From contig NZ_CP023067.1 in the NCBI RefSeq assembly GCF_002288525.1, forward strand, positions 682,001-746,000: a stretch of 64,000 bases of DNA, read 5' to 3'. How positions within the stretch are numbered: the stretch's first letter is position 1; the number at the start of each line of letters is the position of its first letter. The notes under the pieces are model-generated. The model was not told the DNA's origin. It saw only the letters and a list, made by a program, of their open reading frames with translations, and made no database searches. This document shows, piece by piece, positions 8,833 through 17,597 of this stretch. The stretch is from Sinorhizobium sojae CCBAU 05684 (GTDB lineage: Bacteria; Pseudomonadota; Alphaproteobacteria; Rhizobiales; Rhizobiaceae). The position numbers and the translations under genes were made by a program.

Positions 8833-9672
8833 TTAACTAGCCAGGTGCCGCTCGAGAACGGGCACACACATATCCAGATCGTGCGTCGCCAAATGGGCAT
8901 AGCGCATGGTCATCGTCAGCGTCTGATGCCCGAGCCACATCTGAACCCGCCGGAGATCGATACCGCCGCGCACAAGGCGAGAGGCGCATGTATGCCTGAG
9001 AATGTGGGGAACGATATCTGCTTCGTCGCCCAGCCCCGCGTCCTGCTTGGCCGCGTTCCAGACCGCCCGAAATTTTTGCGGATCGACGTCGCTGAATGGT
9101 CCTGGGGATCTGTCTGCCAGATCTTTCAGAACCTTTTTTGCCCTCGCGGTCAGCGGCACAGTGCGGCTGCGTCCGGATTTCGTGATCCAGAACGTTGCCC
9201 GACCCTCGTGAATGTCATTCCATTTGAGGCCGATCCCCTCGCCAAGCCGAGCGCCGGTATCGACCAGGAATATAGAGAATTTCAGATAGAGTTCGGAACG
9301 GATTTCGATTTCTCGGAACAGGGCTTCCTCTTCATCGGCTTCCAGGAAGCGCAGGCGCCCGGCTCTCTCCTTCTGACGCCTGAATTCCGGCAGACTGTGG
9401 ACGTCGCCCATTTTGTACGCTTTCCGCAGCAACTTGCTCAGCGCCGCCATCTTCCTATTGATGGTCGCGTTGCTGTTGCCGCGTTTGCGTAGTGCTCCGA
9501 TCAGCTCGTCGAGCAGGTCCTGCGAGAAGGTGGAGAACCGAGCGCCGAGCAGAATCTCGTCGAGTTCGCCGATGAAGGCCTTCACATTATATTTGTGGTT
9601 CCCTTCATCCCACAGGATGTCGGCGTAGCGATGAAACAGTTCGGCAAGCGAAGTCTCCTTGACCAGGCCCAT
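8833..9672 (-). CDS. tyrosine site-specific recombinase (phage-type integrase)
   Basis: 279 residues from the ATG at 9672, chosen because AGAGGGG precedes it; the open frame extends to an ATG at 9825, but that part looks non-coding. The N-terminal half is a core-binding (SAM-like) domain (about 8-100). The catalytic domain keeps all expected residues: Arg142 (TGARLGEG), Lys165 (TKSGRSRTVPL), His223 and Arg226 (HILRHTCASRL), His249 (LGHQT) and Tyr258 (MRYAHL). It should cut and join DNA at a specific site, through a 3'-phosphotyrosyl intermediate. No phage, excisionase or cargo genes accompany it; it sits alone between two inverted porin genes. Confidence 0.9.
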   Translation of the reverse strand: MGLVKETSLAELFHRYADILWDEGNHKYNVKAFIGELDEILLGARFSTFSQDLLDELIGALRKRGNSNATINRKMAALSKLLRKAYKMGDVHSLPEFRRQKERAGRLRFLEADEEEALFREIEIRSELYLKFSIFLVDTGARLGEGIGLKWNDIHEGRATFWITKSGRSRTVPLTARAKKVLKDLADRSPGPFSDVDPQKFRAVWNAAKQDAGLGDEADIVPHILRHTCASRLVRGGIDLRRVQMWLGHQTLTMTMRYAHLATHDLDMCVPVLERHLAS

Positions 9673-9891
9673 CGGACCCCTCTGGCCAAAGCAGTAATTA
9701 ACCTCGTATTCCGGACTGGCGCCCGAAATCCCGAAGTCGCTCGCCAATTTTTCGGCGCCTGTCGTCACGTTTGCTGCTTCCCTTCCACCCCACCACGAAT
9801 GGACCAAGGAACCGCTGGCATTCAAGCCAACGCTTATATTTCAGCAGTCTAAATAACCAAGGCGGCACGCATATGTTGCGGTACAGCAACA

Positions 9892-9916
9892 GCCCGCAAC
9901 CCTTAGAGTTGCGGGC
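9892..9916. terminator. hairpin after porin 2
   Basis: Perfect 9-bp stem gcccgcaac/gttgcgggc (9892-9900 and 9908-9916) with a 7-base loop, 16 bases beyond the porin 2 stop codon. On the porin strand the following bases are only mildly T-rich, so it is a weak terminator or a 3'-end stabiliser. Confidence 0.6.
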
Positions 9917-9932
9917 CTTTCGCTCATTCAGA

Positions 9933-10916
9933 TTAGAAGTCGCGCTGCAGGCGGAGGAAGCCGCCAACGGAGTCATCGGCATTGTCCGCATCGGTGTACT
10001 GAACCGACAGACGCGAAGAGAGACCTTCGGTGATCTGGTAGTCAGCCGTTACGCCAACGCGCCACTGATCAACCCCATCGACGAATGCAAGATCGCTCCA
10101 GTACTGGGCGCCGGGGGTGATCTTGAACTTTTCCGTGACGCTGAACGCGTAGGAGGCAGCAACCGCCCACTCGGACTGAGCAAAGTAAGCGTTCGGGTCG
10201 GAAGCCCAGACACCTGCGAGCTGGAAGACGCCCGGGCCGAGGTCGGCCGAAAGCAGGGCGCGGATGGCGCCTTCTTCGAGTTCCGTGTCGAAGCCGCCAA
10301 GCAGGTCGAAGCTTACGCCGCCGAGCGAAGCCGAAACGATGCCTTCGATGCCAATACCGTTGTTGCGAGTGGTGATGGCTTCGAGCTCGTCGATGGCAAT
10401 ACCGGCCTGGAACGTGCCGCCGTCATAGAGATAGGCGATCGAGTTGAATTCCGAGTTGCTGGAGAGCGAGTCGGTTTCGCCGTTCAGGCCCTTATCCCAC
10501 CAGCTGTAGAAGAAGCCGGCCTTCAGGCCGCCGAGCTGGATGTAGGCTTCGTCGACATCGAAGCCATGATCCTCGACGTCGTTGTCGGCGTCAGCCTGGA
10601 TAGAAACGAGGCCGGTCAGCGTACCGAATTCAGTGTCGCTCTTGGCGTCGAACGTGAAGAAACCGCGCGAGAAGACATCCCAGTCGGAGGGCGCGGATTC
10701 GTCACGGCCGAAGTCGCCCTGTACGCGGACGTAACCGCTGATCTTGAGGCAGGTTTCCGTGCCCGGGATGTAGAAGTAGCCCGTGCCGAAAGCGTCGCAA
10801 ACGCGAACGTATTCCATGGGCTCCGGCTCGGCAGCGACGATCGCGTCGGCAGCCTGAGCGCCGGAGACTGCTGCGAGCGCAGCAGCGGAGCCGAGAAGAA
10901 GGCTCTTGATGTTCAT
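9933..10916 (-). CDS. RopA-like outer membrane porin, copy 2 (inverted)
   Basis: 327 residues. The signal peptide is identical to copy 1, and the mature protein has the same family features and the same FLRLQRDF end. Its first 177 nt differ from those of copy 1 (7460-7636) at one position only, and a second long block around 10450-10560 is also nearly identical. Segments encoding putative loops and the C-terminal third diverge. This block pattern indicates gene conversion between the copies. It has its own leader with the same GGAGG-containing inverted repeat. It is oriented towards copy 1, with the recombinase gene between them. Confidence 0.93.
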   Translation of the reverse strand: MNIKSLLLGSAAALAAVSGAQAADAIVAAEPEPMEYVRVCDAFGTGYFYIPGTETCLKISGYVRVQGDFGRDESAPSDWDVFSRGFFTFDAKSDTEFGTLTGLVSIQADADNDVEDHGFDVDEAYIQLGGLKAGFFYSWWDKGLNGETDSLSSNSEFNSIAYLYDGGTFQAGIAIDELEAITTRNNGIGIEGIVSASLGGVSFDLLGGFDTELEEGAIRALLSADLGPGVFQLAGVWASDPNAYFAQSEWAVAASYAFSVTEKFKITPGAQYWSDLAFVDGVDQWRVGVTADYQITEGLSSRLSVQYTDADNADDSVGGFLRLQRDF

Positions 10917-10919
10917 TTC

Positions 10920-10932
10920 TGACCTCCAGTCA
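10920..10932 (-). promoter_or_regulatory. porin 2 ribosome-binding site inside a small inverted repeat
   Basis: Identical to the element before porin 1 (TGAC-TGGAG-GTCA). Sequences further upstream of the two porins are not similar, so the two copies probably have different promoters while sharing the translation start region. Confidence 0.5.
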
Positions 10933-11086
10933 GAATTGAACATCCGACCGGATGTTGCGATCGGCTACACGTCGGTCCACACCGGCTGAGATCGCAGGCG
11001 GCGCGCCCTTCGAAGCGCGCTCTGTTGCAATGAGGGATTGCCGGGCAGGCAGGGGTTACGCCGGGCGCTTTGAGAGGAGGACTTGG

Positions 11087-11956
11087 TTACGCCCGAACGA
11101 AATCGCCGATCGCCCGCCTCAGCCCGTCCAGATGCAGAAGCGGCGCGTGGCCCTGGCCGATCGCGGTCACTGTGACGAGTCCGGAATGGCGCTGCACCAT
11201 TTCTCGCACCGTCGCTTCACTCAGCAGTCGCGAATATTCGCCGCGAACGATCATCATCGGAATATTGGCGAAAGCGTCGAACTGCGGCCATAGGGGCGGA
11301 AGCACGCTTTCGCCGGTCAGACCCAGCAGCTGAGCGGCGATCGCCGGATCGTAGTCGGGCACCGGCACGCCATTCTGGTCCCGGTAGATCGCTTCGGCCA
11401 CGTCGCGCCAATCCTCCTGGGTGAGGATCGGGAATTCCCGACCGTGCACCGCCCGGAGATAGTCGGGCGCCGCCGCCCAACTCGGCGGCCCTTCCACCGC
11501 GTTTAGATAGTCGCGGATCGTGAGCAATCCACGCAGTTCGATAACCGGACCGATATCGTTGAGGATAGCGCGGGCGATCAGGGCAGGGGCGGTCGCGGCG
11601 AGGTGATGGAGGATCAGGCCCCCGCGCGAGGTGCCGATGAAAGTTGCCCGGTCAATGCCGAAGTGGGCGCATGCCGTGAGGATGTCCTCGGCCTCCACGG
11701 GAATCGCGTAGCGGCTCTTATCCTCATCGCGCGCCGATTGACCGCGGCCCCGGTAGTCAAGCGAGACGATCGCGTGTGCGCCGCCCTCGGGCGAGGCGAG
11801 GAAAGCAGCCAGGCCGTGAAAATCGCGGCTGTTGCGGGTCAGTCCCGGCAGGCAGACGATAGGGCTGCGCGTGCGGTCTCGACCAAACTCAAAGCCATAG
11901 GACCGGGCGTAGAGCTTCAGCCCGTCATTGGCGCGGAAATAATGCTCCTGAAACAT
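11087..11956 (-). CDS. alpha/beta hydrolase
   Basis: 289 residues with the alpha/beta-hydrolase fold pattern: the oxyanion region PIVCLPGLTRNSRDF near residue 35, the nucleophile elbow GTSRGG near residue 108 (serine nucleophile), and a C-terminal GQGHAPLLHLD supplying the catalytic histidine. The aspartate is probably in the segment around YDPAIA or later. The substrate cannot be read from the sequence. It is a single gene with AAGGAAG before the ATG. Confidence 0.88.
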   Translation of the reverse strand: MFQEHYFRANDGLKLYARSYGFEFGRDRTRSPIVCLPGLTRNSRDFHGLAAFLASPEGGAHAIVSLDYRGRGQSARDEDKSRYAIPVEAEDILTACAHFGIDRATFIGTSRGGLILHHLAATAPALIARAILNDIGPVIELRGLLTIRDYLNAVEGPPSWAAAPDYLRAVHGREFPILTQEDWRDVAEAIYRDQNGVPVPDYDPAIAAQLLGLTGESVLPPLWPQFDAFANIPMMIVRGEYSRLLSEATVREMVQRHSGLVTVTAIGQGHAPLLHLDGLRRAIGDFVRA

Positions 11957-12040
11957 CCGCTTCCTTATGGAGGTGTGATTTAGCGATGGTGCCGCACCCC
12001 TCTGGCCTGCCGGCTGACGGGGACGTGCGTTGTTGCGAAC

Positions 12041-14101
12041 TCAAGACTCCCGTCCCATCCGCAAGTCCGAGACGATGTCGGGCTTTTCTCCGAGGCGGGC
12101 CTTGTAGACCTGGTAATTCTCCATCACCCGCTGCACGTAGTTGCGCGTCTCCTCGAACGGGATGCGCTCGATCCAGTCGACGACGTCATCGATCGGCTTG
12201 CCGCGCGGATCGCCGTAGCGCGCGATCCACTGCGGCACGCGGCGCGGACCGGCATTATAGGCGATGAAGGTCAGGACATAGGAGCCGCCGAAACTGTCGA
12301 TCTGCTCGCCGAGATAATGGGCTCCGAGTGTTGCATTATAGCCGGCGTCCGTCGTCAGCCGGTCCTTGGAATAGGCAAGACCGTAGCGGCTGGCCACTCC
12401 CTTGGCGGTCGCCGGCAGAAGCTGCAGGAGCCCGCGGGCGTTTGCAGCGGAGACCGCCGCCGGATTGAAGGCGCTTTCCTGGCGGGCGATCGCATAGGCG
12501 AGCGCCTTGCCGGCGCTGTCGATATTGGCGCCCGGCGGAATGACGCCGAGCGGAAAGGCGAGGGCGGCCACGTCGACGCCGCGGCCGAAGGCGATCTTGC
12601 CGATCTGCAGGGAAAGTTGATGGCCGCGCGTCTTTTCCGCCCGCGCCGCAAGGATCGCGAGTTCGGCGGGGCCGGTGAGGTCCTCGGCGAGCGCCCGGAA
12701 GAGGCTGTCTGCGCGCCAGCCATGCCCTGCCTCCTCCAGCCGGTCGATAGCGCGAACGGCCTCGCGGTCTTGGAACCGGGTCCGGTCCTCATCCGTCGGC
12801 GTTGGGTAGCTGACATTGAGCGTCGGCCGACCGAGCCGCGCCGCAGACAGTTGCCCGTAGAAGGTTGCCGGATAGCGCGCCGCATTGGCGAAATATTCGT
12901 CGGATTTTCCGGGGTCGCCCGCCTCCGCGGCGCGCCCGAGCCAGTACCAGGCGCGCGCGGCCGAGATCGGCCGGCTGGAGGCTTCGAGGATCTTGCGGAA
13001 ATGGCGCGCCGCCGTCGCCGGCTCTTCGAGCGCGCGCAGCGCATACCAGCCGGCATGAAATTCGGCATCGACGATGTCGGTCGGGTCGCTTGCCGCATGG
13101 TGGGCCGCGATGCGATAGGCTCCGCGGAAGTCGCCCTGGTCGAGCAGCCCGCGGCTCACGATGCGTTGCTCCGTCCACCACTCGCCGGGATCGACAAGGG
13201 CGTGCTTGTCGCGCGGCATTCGGTCGAGAAGTTTTGCCGCTTCCTGGTATTTCTCCTCTTTGCGCAGATATTCAATGCGCAGGAAGAGATACGCGGGATC
13301 GTCATGCCAGGACGAATCGACGGCCGCGATCAAATCGGCAGCCTTGCTGCTGCCACGGATGACGGCGGCCCAGGCGCGGTAGAGCGATTGCGCCTTGCCG
13401 AGTGTGGCGAAGCGCTCTGCCTGCTCGACGCGGCTTCGGTAGAGAAGCATCTCCATGCGCCGCTTGTGGTCGGCCGGATTCAACAGCGCAGAGAACTCCG
13501 CGAGCACCTTGTCTTCGATGTCCTTGTCCAGCGCATCCTTGACCCAAAGGGTCCTTAGGTGCCCTGCCGCCTCGGCAGTCCGGCCTTCGGCTGTGAGCGC
13601 GCGCGCGAGGATGATTGCGCCTTCCGCGGTTTCCGGTCGGGTTGCGCCAAAGGCGGCGATGACGTCCGCAGCCGGCGGGTTCTCCCGGTAAAGCGCCCGC
13701 TCGGAATGGGCGCGTAGCGATTTCAGGCCCGGCCATCCCTCGAGTTCCCGTTGCGCCTCGGCGATTTCCACCGAAGGGACGCCCCTCTGGCCGGACACGG
13801 CGATCGCCCAGGTGAGGATATGCCGGTCGAGCGTGCCGACGCGCATCCCATTGCGAACGGCGATCGCCTTCTCCGGTTGCCTGTCGGAGAGGGCATCGAG
13901 ACCGGCCTTCAACTCGGCGCTGCGGGACGCGGTCGCGACCGGGATCGCGGCGGTGACTTCTCCGAAAGCGACGCGTCCGGCCTTGGCCGAAATGTCGGGC
14001 TTGCCCGTCGGAACAGGTATCCGGCCCTCGCTCGCGGCAGAGGAAGCCATCATCGCAGCACCGAGCACGGCGGCGAGAGACAGAAAGAGTGGTCCGCGCA
14101 T
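12041..14101 (-). CDS. soluble lytic murein transglycosylase (Slt70 type)
   Basis: 686 residues from the ATG at 14101, with a signal peptide of about 24 residues ([20 protein letters not shown]). A long helical repeat region (about residues 60-480) is followed by a C-terminal SLT domain (about 510-670) with the catalytic glutamate in [11 protein letters not shown] and the [10 protein letters not shown] and [16 protein letters not shown] motifs. It cleaves peptidoglycan between MurNAc and GlcNAc in the periplasm, forming 1,6-anhydromuramic ends. It is divergent from dapA, with about 290 bases between the two starts. Confidence 0.92.
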   Translation of the reverse strand: MRGPLFLSLAAVLGAAMMASSAASEGRIPVPTGKPDISAKAGRVAFGEVTAAIPVATASRSAELKAGLDALSDRQPEKAIAVRNGMRVGTLDRHILTWAIAVSGQRGVPSVEIAEAQRELEGWPGLKSLRAHSERALYRENPPAADVIAAFGATRPETAEGAIILARALTAEGRTAEAAGHLRTLWVKDALDKDIEDKVLAEFSALLNPADHKRRMEMLLYRSRVEQAERFATLGKAQSLYRAWAAVIRGSSKAADLIAAVDSSWHDDPAYLFLRIEYLRKEEKYQEAAKLLDRMPRDKHALVDPGEWWTEQRIVSRGLLDQGDFRGAYRIAAHHAASDPTDIVDAEFHAGWYALRALEEPATAARHFRKILEASSRPISAARAWYWLGRAAEAGDPGKSDEYFANAARYPATFYGQLSAARLGRPTLNVSYPTPTDEDRTRFQDREAVRAIDRLEEAGHGWRADSLFRALAEDLTGPAELAILAARAEKTRGHQLSLQIGKIAFGRGVDVAALAFPLGVIPPGANIDSAGKALAYAIARQESAFNPAAVSAANARGLLQLLPATAKGVASRYGLAYSKDRLTTDAGYNATLGAHYLGEQIDSFGGSYVLTFIAYNAGPRRVPQWIARYGDPRGKPIDDVVDWIERIPFEETRNYVQRVMENYQVYKARLGEKPDIVSDLRMGRES

Positions 14102-14390
14102 CAAGAGCCCCCCGAGCTCCCCATTGCCTCAATCTCATTTGGCGTCGGATTGCCTTGATGAAAGGTTAATCCGGGCAAGCCCGTCGTCCACGCCGCTCGA
14201 CATGTCCGTAAATCGACATCGACCAAGCCGACAGCCCGCAACAATCGAATTGCCGCGGAAACTGAGGGTAAATGCGCCGTCACGCCGCTTGCCGCGGCCA
14301 TGTCACATGATTATGGTGCGGCAGTTTTTAACCGTCGAATGCGGCCAAAGCGTGAGCGTGTCTTGCCCTTCCAGCCGTCAGGAGTTGTGC

Positions 14391-15275
14391 ATGTTCAAGG
14401 GTTCCATTCCCGCACTCGTAACCCCATTCACGTCCACCGGTGCCGTGGACGCGGATAGTTTCGTCGCGCATGTGGAATGGCAGGTGAAAGAAGGCAGCCA
14501 CGGACTTGTGCCGGTGGGCACGACCGGCGAATCCCCGACGCTTTCGCATGACGAGCACAAGCAGGTCGTGGAACTCTGCGTCGAGGCGGCCGCCCGGCGC
14601 GTGCCGGTCATCGCCGGCGCTGGTTCCAACAACACGATCGAGGCGATCGAGCTTGCGCAACATGCCGAGCAGGCCGGCGCCGATGCCATCCTCGTCGTGA
14701 CACCCTATTACAACAAGCCGACGCAGAAGGGCCTCTTCGCCCACTATGCGGCGATTGCCGAAAGCGTGAAGCTGCCGATCGTGATCTACAATATTCCCGG
14801 CCGCTCCGTTGTCGATATGAGCGTTGAGACCATGGCCGCGCTCGCTAAGGCGTATCCGACGATCGTCGGCGTCAAGGATGCGACCGGCAAGATCGAGCGC
14901 GTTTCCGAACAGCGCATGGCCTGTGGCAAGGGTTTCGTCCAACTTTCCGGCGAGGACGCGACCGCGCTCGGCTTCAACGCACATGGCGGCGTCGGCTGCA
15001 TCTCCGTCACGGCCAATGTCGCGCCGCGGCTCTGCGCCGAATTCCAGGAGGCGACGCTTGCCGGCGATTATGCCAAGGCGCTGGAATATCAGGACAAATT
15101 GATGCCGCTTCACAAGGCGATCTTCATGGAGCCGGGTCTCTGCGGCGCGAAATATGCGCTCAATCGCCTCGGCCGGATGAGCCGCACGGTGCGTTCGCCG
15201 CTGCTGTCGACGCTGGAGCCGGCGACCGAGGCGGCGATAGACGCGGCACTCAGGCACGCGGGATTGATGAACTGA
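14391..15275 (+). CDS. dapA: 4-hydroxy-tetrahydrodipicolinate synthase
   Basis: 294 residues; the ATG at 14391 follows CAGGAG. It condenses pyruvate with aspartate semialdehyde in the lysine/diaminopimelate pathway. The Schiff-base lysine is Lys162 ([10 protein letters not shown]) and the catalytic tyrosine is Tyr133 (VIYNIPGRS); GTTGES near residue 43 is the pyruvate-binding signature. Length and motifs match the family. Its stop codon overlaps the smpB start by one base, so the two genes are cotranscribed and translationally coupled. Confidence 0.97.
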   Translation: MFKGSIPALVTPFTSTGAVDADSFVAHVEWQVKEGSHGLVPVGTTGESPTLSHDEHKQVVELCVEAAARRVPVIAGAGSNNTIEAIELAQHAEQAGADAILVVTPYYNKPTQKGLFAHYAAIAESVKLPIVIYNIPGRSVVDMSVETMAALAKAYPTIVGVKDATGKIERVSEQRMACGKGFVQLSGEDATALGFNAHGGVGCISVTANVAPRLCAEFQEATLAGDYAKALEYQDKLMPLHKAIFMEPGLCGAKYALNRLGRMSRTVRSPLLSTLEPATEAAIDAALRHAGLMN

Positions 15276-15754
15276 TGGCACAAAAGGGCAGCGAGCGCAC
15301 GGTCGGACGAGTGGTGGCGGAGAACCGCAAGGCCCGCTTCAACTATGAGATCGTCGACACCTACGAGGCCGGTCTCGTCCTGACCGGAACGGAGGTCAAG
15401 TCGTTGCGCGAGGGCAAGGCCAATATTTCGGAATCCTACGCCACCGACGAAGGCGGCGAAATCTGGCTGATCAATTCCTACCTGCCGGAGTATCTGCAGG
15501 CCAACCGCTTCAATCACGAGACGCGCCGCCGGCGGAAATTGCTTTTGTCGAAGCGGCAGGTCAACCGCCTGCAGGGCGCCGTTAACCGCGAGGGCATGTC
15601 CCTGGTGCCGCTCCGGATCTATTTCAACGAGCGCGGCCGGGCGAAACTCGAACTGGCGCTCGCCAAGGGCAAGAAGCTGCACGACAAGCGCGAGACGGCC
15701 AAGGAGCGGGACTGGAACCGGCAGAAGAACCGGCTGCTCAAGGAGCGCGGTTGA
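15275..15754 (+). CDS. smpB: SsrA-binding protein SmpB
   Basis: 159 residues. SmpB delivers tmRNA to stalled ribosomes for trans-translation. The family signatures are visible: [27 protein letters not shown], and the basic C-terminal tail [19 protein letters not shown] that enters the empty mRNA channel. The start overlaps the dapA stop codon by one base. The tmRNA gene itself is not in this window. Confidence 0.97.
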   Translation: MAQKGSERTVGRVVAENRKARFNYEIVDTYEAGLVLTGTEVKSLREGKANISESYATDEGGEIWLINSYLPEYLQANRFNHETRRRRKLLLSKRQVNRLQGAVNREGMSLVPLRIYFNERGRAKLELALAKGKKLHDKRETAKERDWNRQKNRLLKERG

Positions 15755-15772
15755 GTTTTTAGCTGGAGGCTC

Positions 15773-15888
15773 GCCCCTCATCCGCCTGCCGGCACCTTCT
15801 CCCCGCAAGCGGGGCGAAGGGACTCGCGGCAAGCGCCAGGCTAAAGTCCCCTCTCCCCGCCTGCGGGGCGAGGGCTAGGGTGAGGGAC
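15773..15888. repeat. RIME-like intergenic mosaic element
   Basis: Begins gcccctcatccgcctgccgg and ends gggtgagggac, with two internal GC-rich inverted repeats (ccccgcaagcgggg and ccccgcctgcgggg). This is the typical form of Rhizobium intergenic mosaic elements. A shorter relative is at 26040-26109. It lies directly after smpB and could fold in the transcript's 3' end. Confidence 0.85.
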
Positions 15889-15901
15889 AAATGCACACCT
15901 T

Positions 15902-16004
15902 TACAGCGCCGCGCGTCTTTTCAGACGCGCAAAGGTCGCTGTAACTCTTTGAATCTGCGCATCGAGCTTTCCGAAAATCGGGTACGATTTTCGGGCCGAT
16001 GCGC
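15902..16004. repeat. palindromic intergenic repeat (acagcgc family)
   Basis: Consists of an inverted repeat around gcgcgtcttttcagacgcgc, the segment gctgtaactctttgaatctg, and a second inverted repeat around cgaaaatcgggtacgattttcg. Related copies lie at 19870-19975 and 29109-29191. It occupies the gap between the convergent smpB and NYN genes. Confidence 0.85.
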
Positions 16005-16033
16005 TAGCCGCTTGTTGATCCACAAACCCAGTC

Positions 16034-16612
16034 TTAGAGCTCCACGTCATCGGCGACCGGCTCGGCCGGCCGCGGCGTGCGTTCCGAGGGCTCGCGGCCG
16101 ACCTCGCCTCTGAGCGTCGCGAGATCGATGAAATGGTCGGCCTGGCGGCGCAGGTCGTCGGCGATCATCGGCGGCTGCGTCGACATGGTCGAGACGACGG
16201 AGACCTTGCGCCCCTTTCGCTGCAGCGCCTCGACGAGGGTGGTGAAGTCCCCGTCGCCGGAGAAGATCACCAGGTGATCCACGGTCTCGGCCTGTTCCAT
16301 GGCGTCGATCGCAAGCTCGATATCCATATTGCCCTTGATCTTGCGCCGCCCGAGCGAGTCGGTGAATTCCTTGGCCGGCTTGGTGACGACCTTGTAGCCA
16401 TTGTAGTCCAGCCAGTCGATCAGCGGTCGGATGGACGAATATTCCTGGTCCTCGATGAGCGCCGTGTAATAATAGGCCCTGAGCAGATAGCCGCGTTTCT
16501 GGAATGCCTTGAGCAGCTTGCGGTAATCGATGTCGAAACCTAAGCTCTTCGAGGCGGCATAGAGATTGGCGCCATCGATAAACAGAGCGATTTTCTCCCG
16601 GGGATCGAACAT
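16034..16612 (-). CDS. NYN domain (LabA/DUF88) protein, probable ribonuclease-fold
   Basis: 192 residues from the ATG at 16612, which follows GAGGAAA; an in-frame GTG six codons upstream is less likely. The NYN/PIN-like core is clear: IALFIDGANLYAASKSLG with the first acidic residue near residue 10, KGNMDIELAIDAM, and DHLVIFSGDGDFTTLVEAL with conserved aspartates. The C-terminal tail is charged. NYN proteins have a metal-dependent nuclease fold; the RNA target is unknown. LabA-like members act in regulation in other bacteria. Confidence 0.87.
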   Translation of the reverse strand: MFDPREKIALFIDGANLYAASKSLGFDIDYRKLLKAFQKRGYLLRAYYYTALIEDQEYSSIRPLIDWLDYNGYKVVTKPAKEFTDSLGRRKIKGNMDIELAIDAMEQAETVDHLVIFSGDGDFTTLVEALQRKGRKVSVVSTMSTQPPMIADDLRRQADHFIDLATLRGEVGREPSERTPRPAEPVADDVEL

Positions 16613-17087
16613 CGTGATTTCCTCTTCCACGCCGGCGCATTGTACCCTACCGCCCCCGCGGAAGGCTGCGCATAAATAGGTGCACTACATTAATAATTGC
16701 TGGTAGGGCAAATAATGTAAGTTAGGCCATTGCATTAATCCAAGCGGCGTAGGCTGCCTATTGCAAATTTTAGCAGTCGCTGCAGTTCATCCACACGTTC
16801 AATTTACGATTGTCGGCAGTGTTTTTACCTCGCTTGCGATGAAATACAATTCACATCCGTCGCTGCACCCGCGTGCTTTGGGCGGCACATTCTACCATGC
16901 GGCGGAAAAGGATGTGAGCGCTGGATGCAGGAAAAACTTGAACTTGTGCGGTTTTGATTGTATCCGGGCGCTAATTCCAGAAATCGGAGCCAAGGGAGCC
17001 GTCACGTCACGGTAATTTCCGGTTTCGCGTCGTCAATCTGCGCAAGCGGCGCTGCCGCCGCGCTTTACAGTCGCAAAGGACAAGGCC
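16613..17087. other. AT-richer intergenic region between NYN gene and rpoZ
   Basis: About 475 bases of divergent upstream sequence, noticeably richer in A and T than its surroundings (for example around 16685-16740). It should hold the promoters of both genes. I see no open frame with a good start and no recognisable RNA or operator. Confidence 0.5.
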
Positions 17088-17492
17088 ATGGCCCGCGTCA
17101 CCGTCGAAGATTGCATCGACAAGGTCGAAAATCGTTTCGAACTCGTCCTGCTTGCCAGCCACCGCGCTCGTCTCATTTCGCAGGGCGCCCAGATCACGAT
17201 CGATCGCGACAATGACAAGAATCCGGTCGTCGCATTGCGCGAGATCGCCGACGAGACGCTGTCGCCCGGCGATCTGAAGGAAGACCTGATCCACTCGCTG
17301 CAGAAGCATGTCGAAGTGGACGAGCCCGAGCCCGATGCGGCTGCGCTCGCCCAGTCGGAGACGCCCGCCTTCGCGGAAGCTGCAGAGGAGGAAGACCAGC
17401 CGGAAGCGCTGACCTTCGACCGCATGTCCGAAGAGGAACTGCTGGCCGGCATCGAGGGTCTGGTTCCGCCGGAAAAGAGCGACGACTACTGA
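17088..17492 (+). CDS. rpoZ: DNA-directed RNA polymerase omega subunit
   Basis: 134 residues; starts [20 protein letters not shown], the conserved N-terminus of omega, with [12 protein letters not shown] and [11 protein letters not shown] following. Omega assists assembly of beta' into RNA polymerase and contributes to ppGpp binding. The C-terminal half is an acidic low-complexity tail, common in alphaproteobacteria. It is followed by a terminator and then rsh, the ppGpp enzyme. Confidence 0.97.
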   Translation: MARVTVEDCIDKVENRFELVLLASHRARLISQGAQITIDRDNDKNPVVALREIADETLSPGDLKEDLIHSLQKHVEVDEPEPDAAALAQSETPAFAEAAEEEDQPEALTFDRMSEEELLAGIEGLVPPEKSDDY

Positions 17493-17532
17493 GATCCGTT
17501 CGGCAACAGCTGTTCCAACGTGTTTTCGAAGC

Positions 17533-17565
17533 AGTGCGCCACTCGTATGATTGGCGCACTTTTTT
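17533..17565 (+). terminator. rho-independent terminator after rpoZ
   Basis: Perfect 9-bp stem agtgcgcca/tggcgcact (17533-17541 and 17552-17560) with a 10-base loop, followed by a T run. It lies 40 bases after the rpoZ stop and just before the rsh start, so rsh either has its own promoter or depends on readthrough. Confidence 0.88.
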
Positions 17566-17597
17566 GTTTCTTGTGATTGCAATGGAGCCGCCAGCGG

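Noticed and set aside
9673..9825. Upstream extension of the recombinase frame to an ATG at 9825
   Set aside because: The added residues look non-coding and lack a ribosome-binding site, whereas the ATG at 9672 has AGAGGGG in the right place.
8550..9932. Prophage or genomic island around the recombinase
   Set aside because: Only the recombinase gene is present; no tRNA, phage structural, excisionase or cargo genes, and no direct repeats that I could identify as att sites.
9771..10922. 383-codon plus-strand frame antisense to porin 2
   Set aside because: It mirrors the porin codons, contains no family motif, and the porin on the other strand is unmistakable.
12317..13558. 413-codon plus-strand frame antisense to the lytic transglycosylase gene
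   Set aside because: Antisense shadow; the minus-strand product has a signal peptide and a complete SLT domain.
15773..16004. Possible CRISPR array from the adjacent repeats downstream of smpB
   Set aside because: The two elements differ from each other and there is no regular repeat-spacer pattern; they are intergenic mosaic and palindromic repeats.
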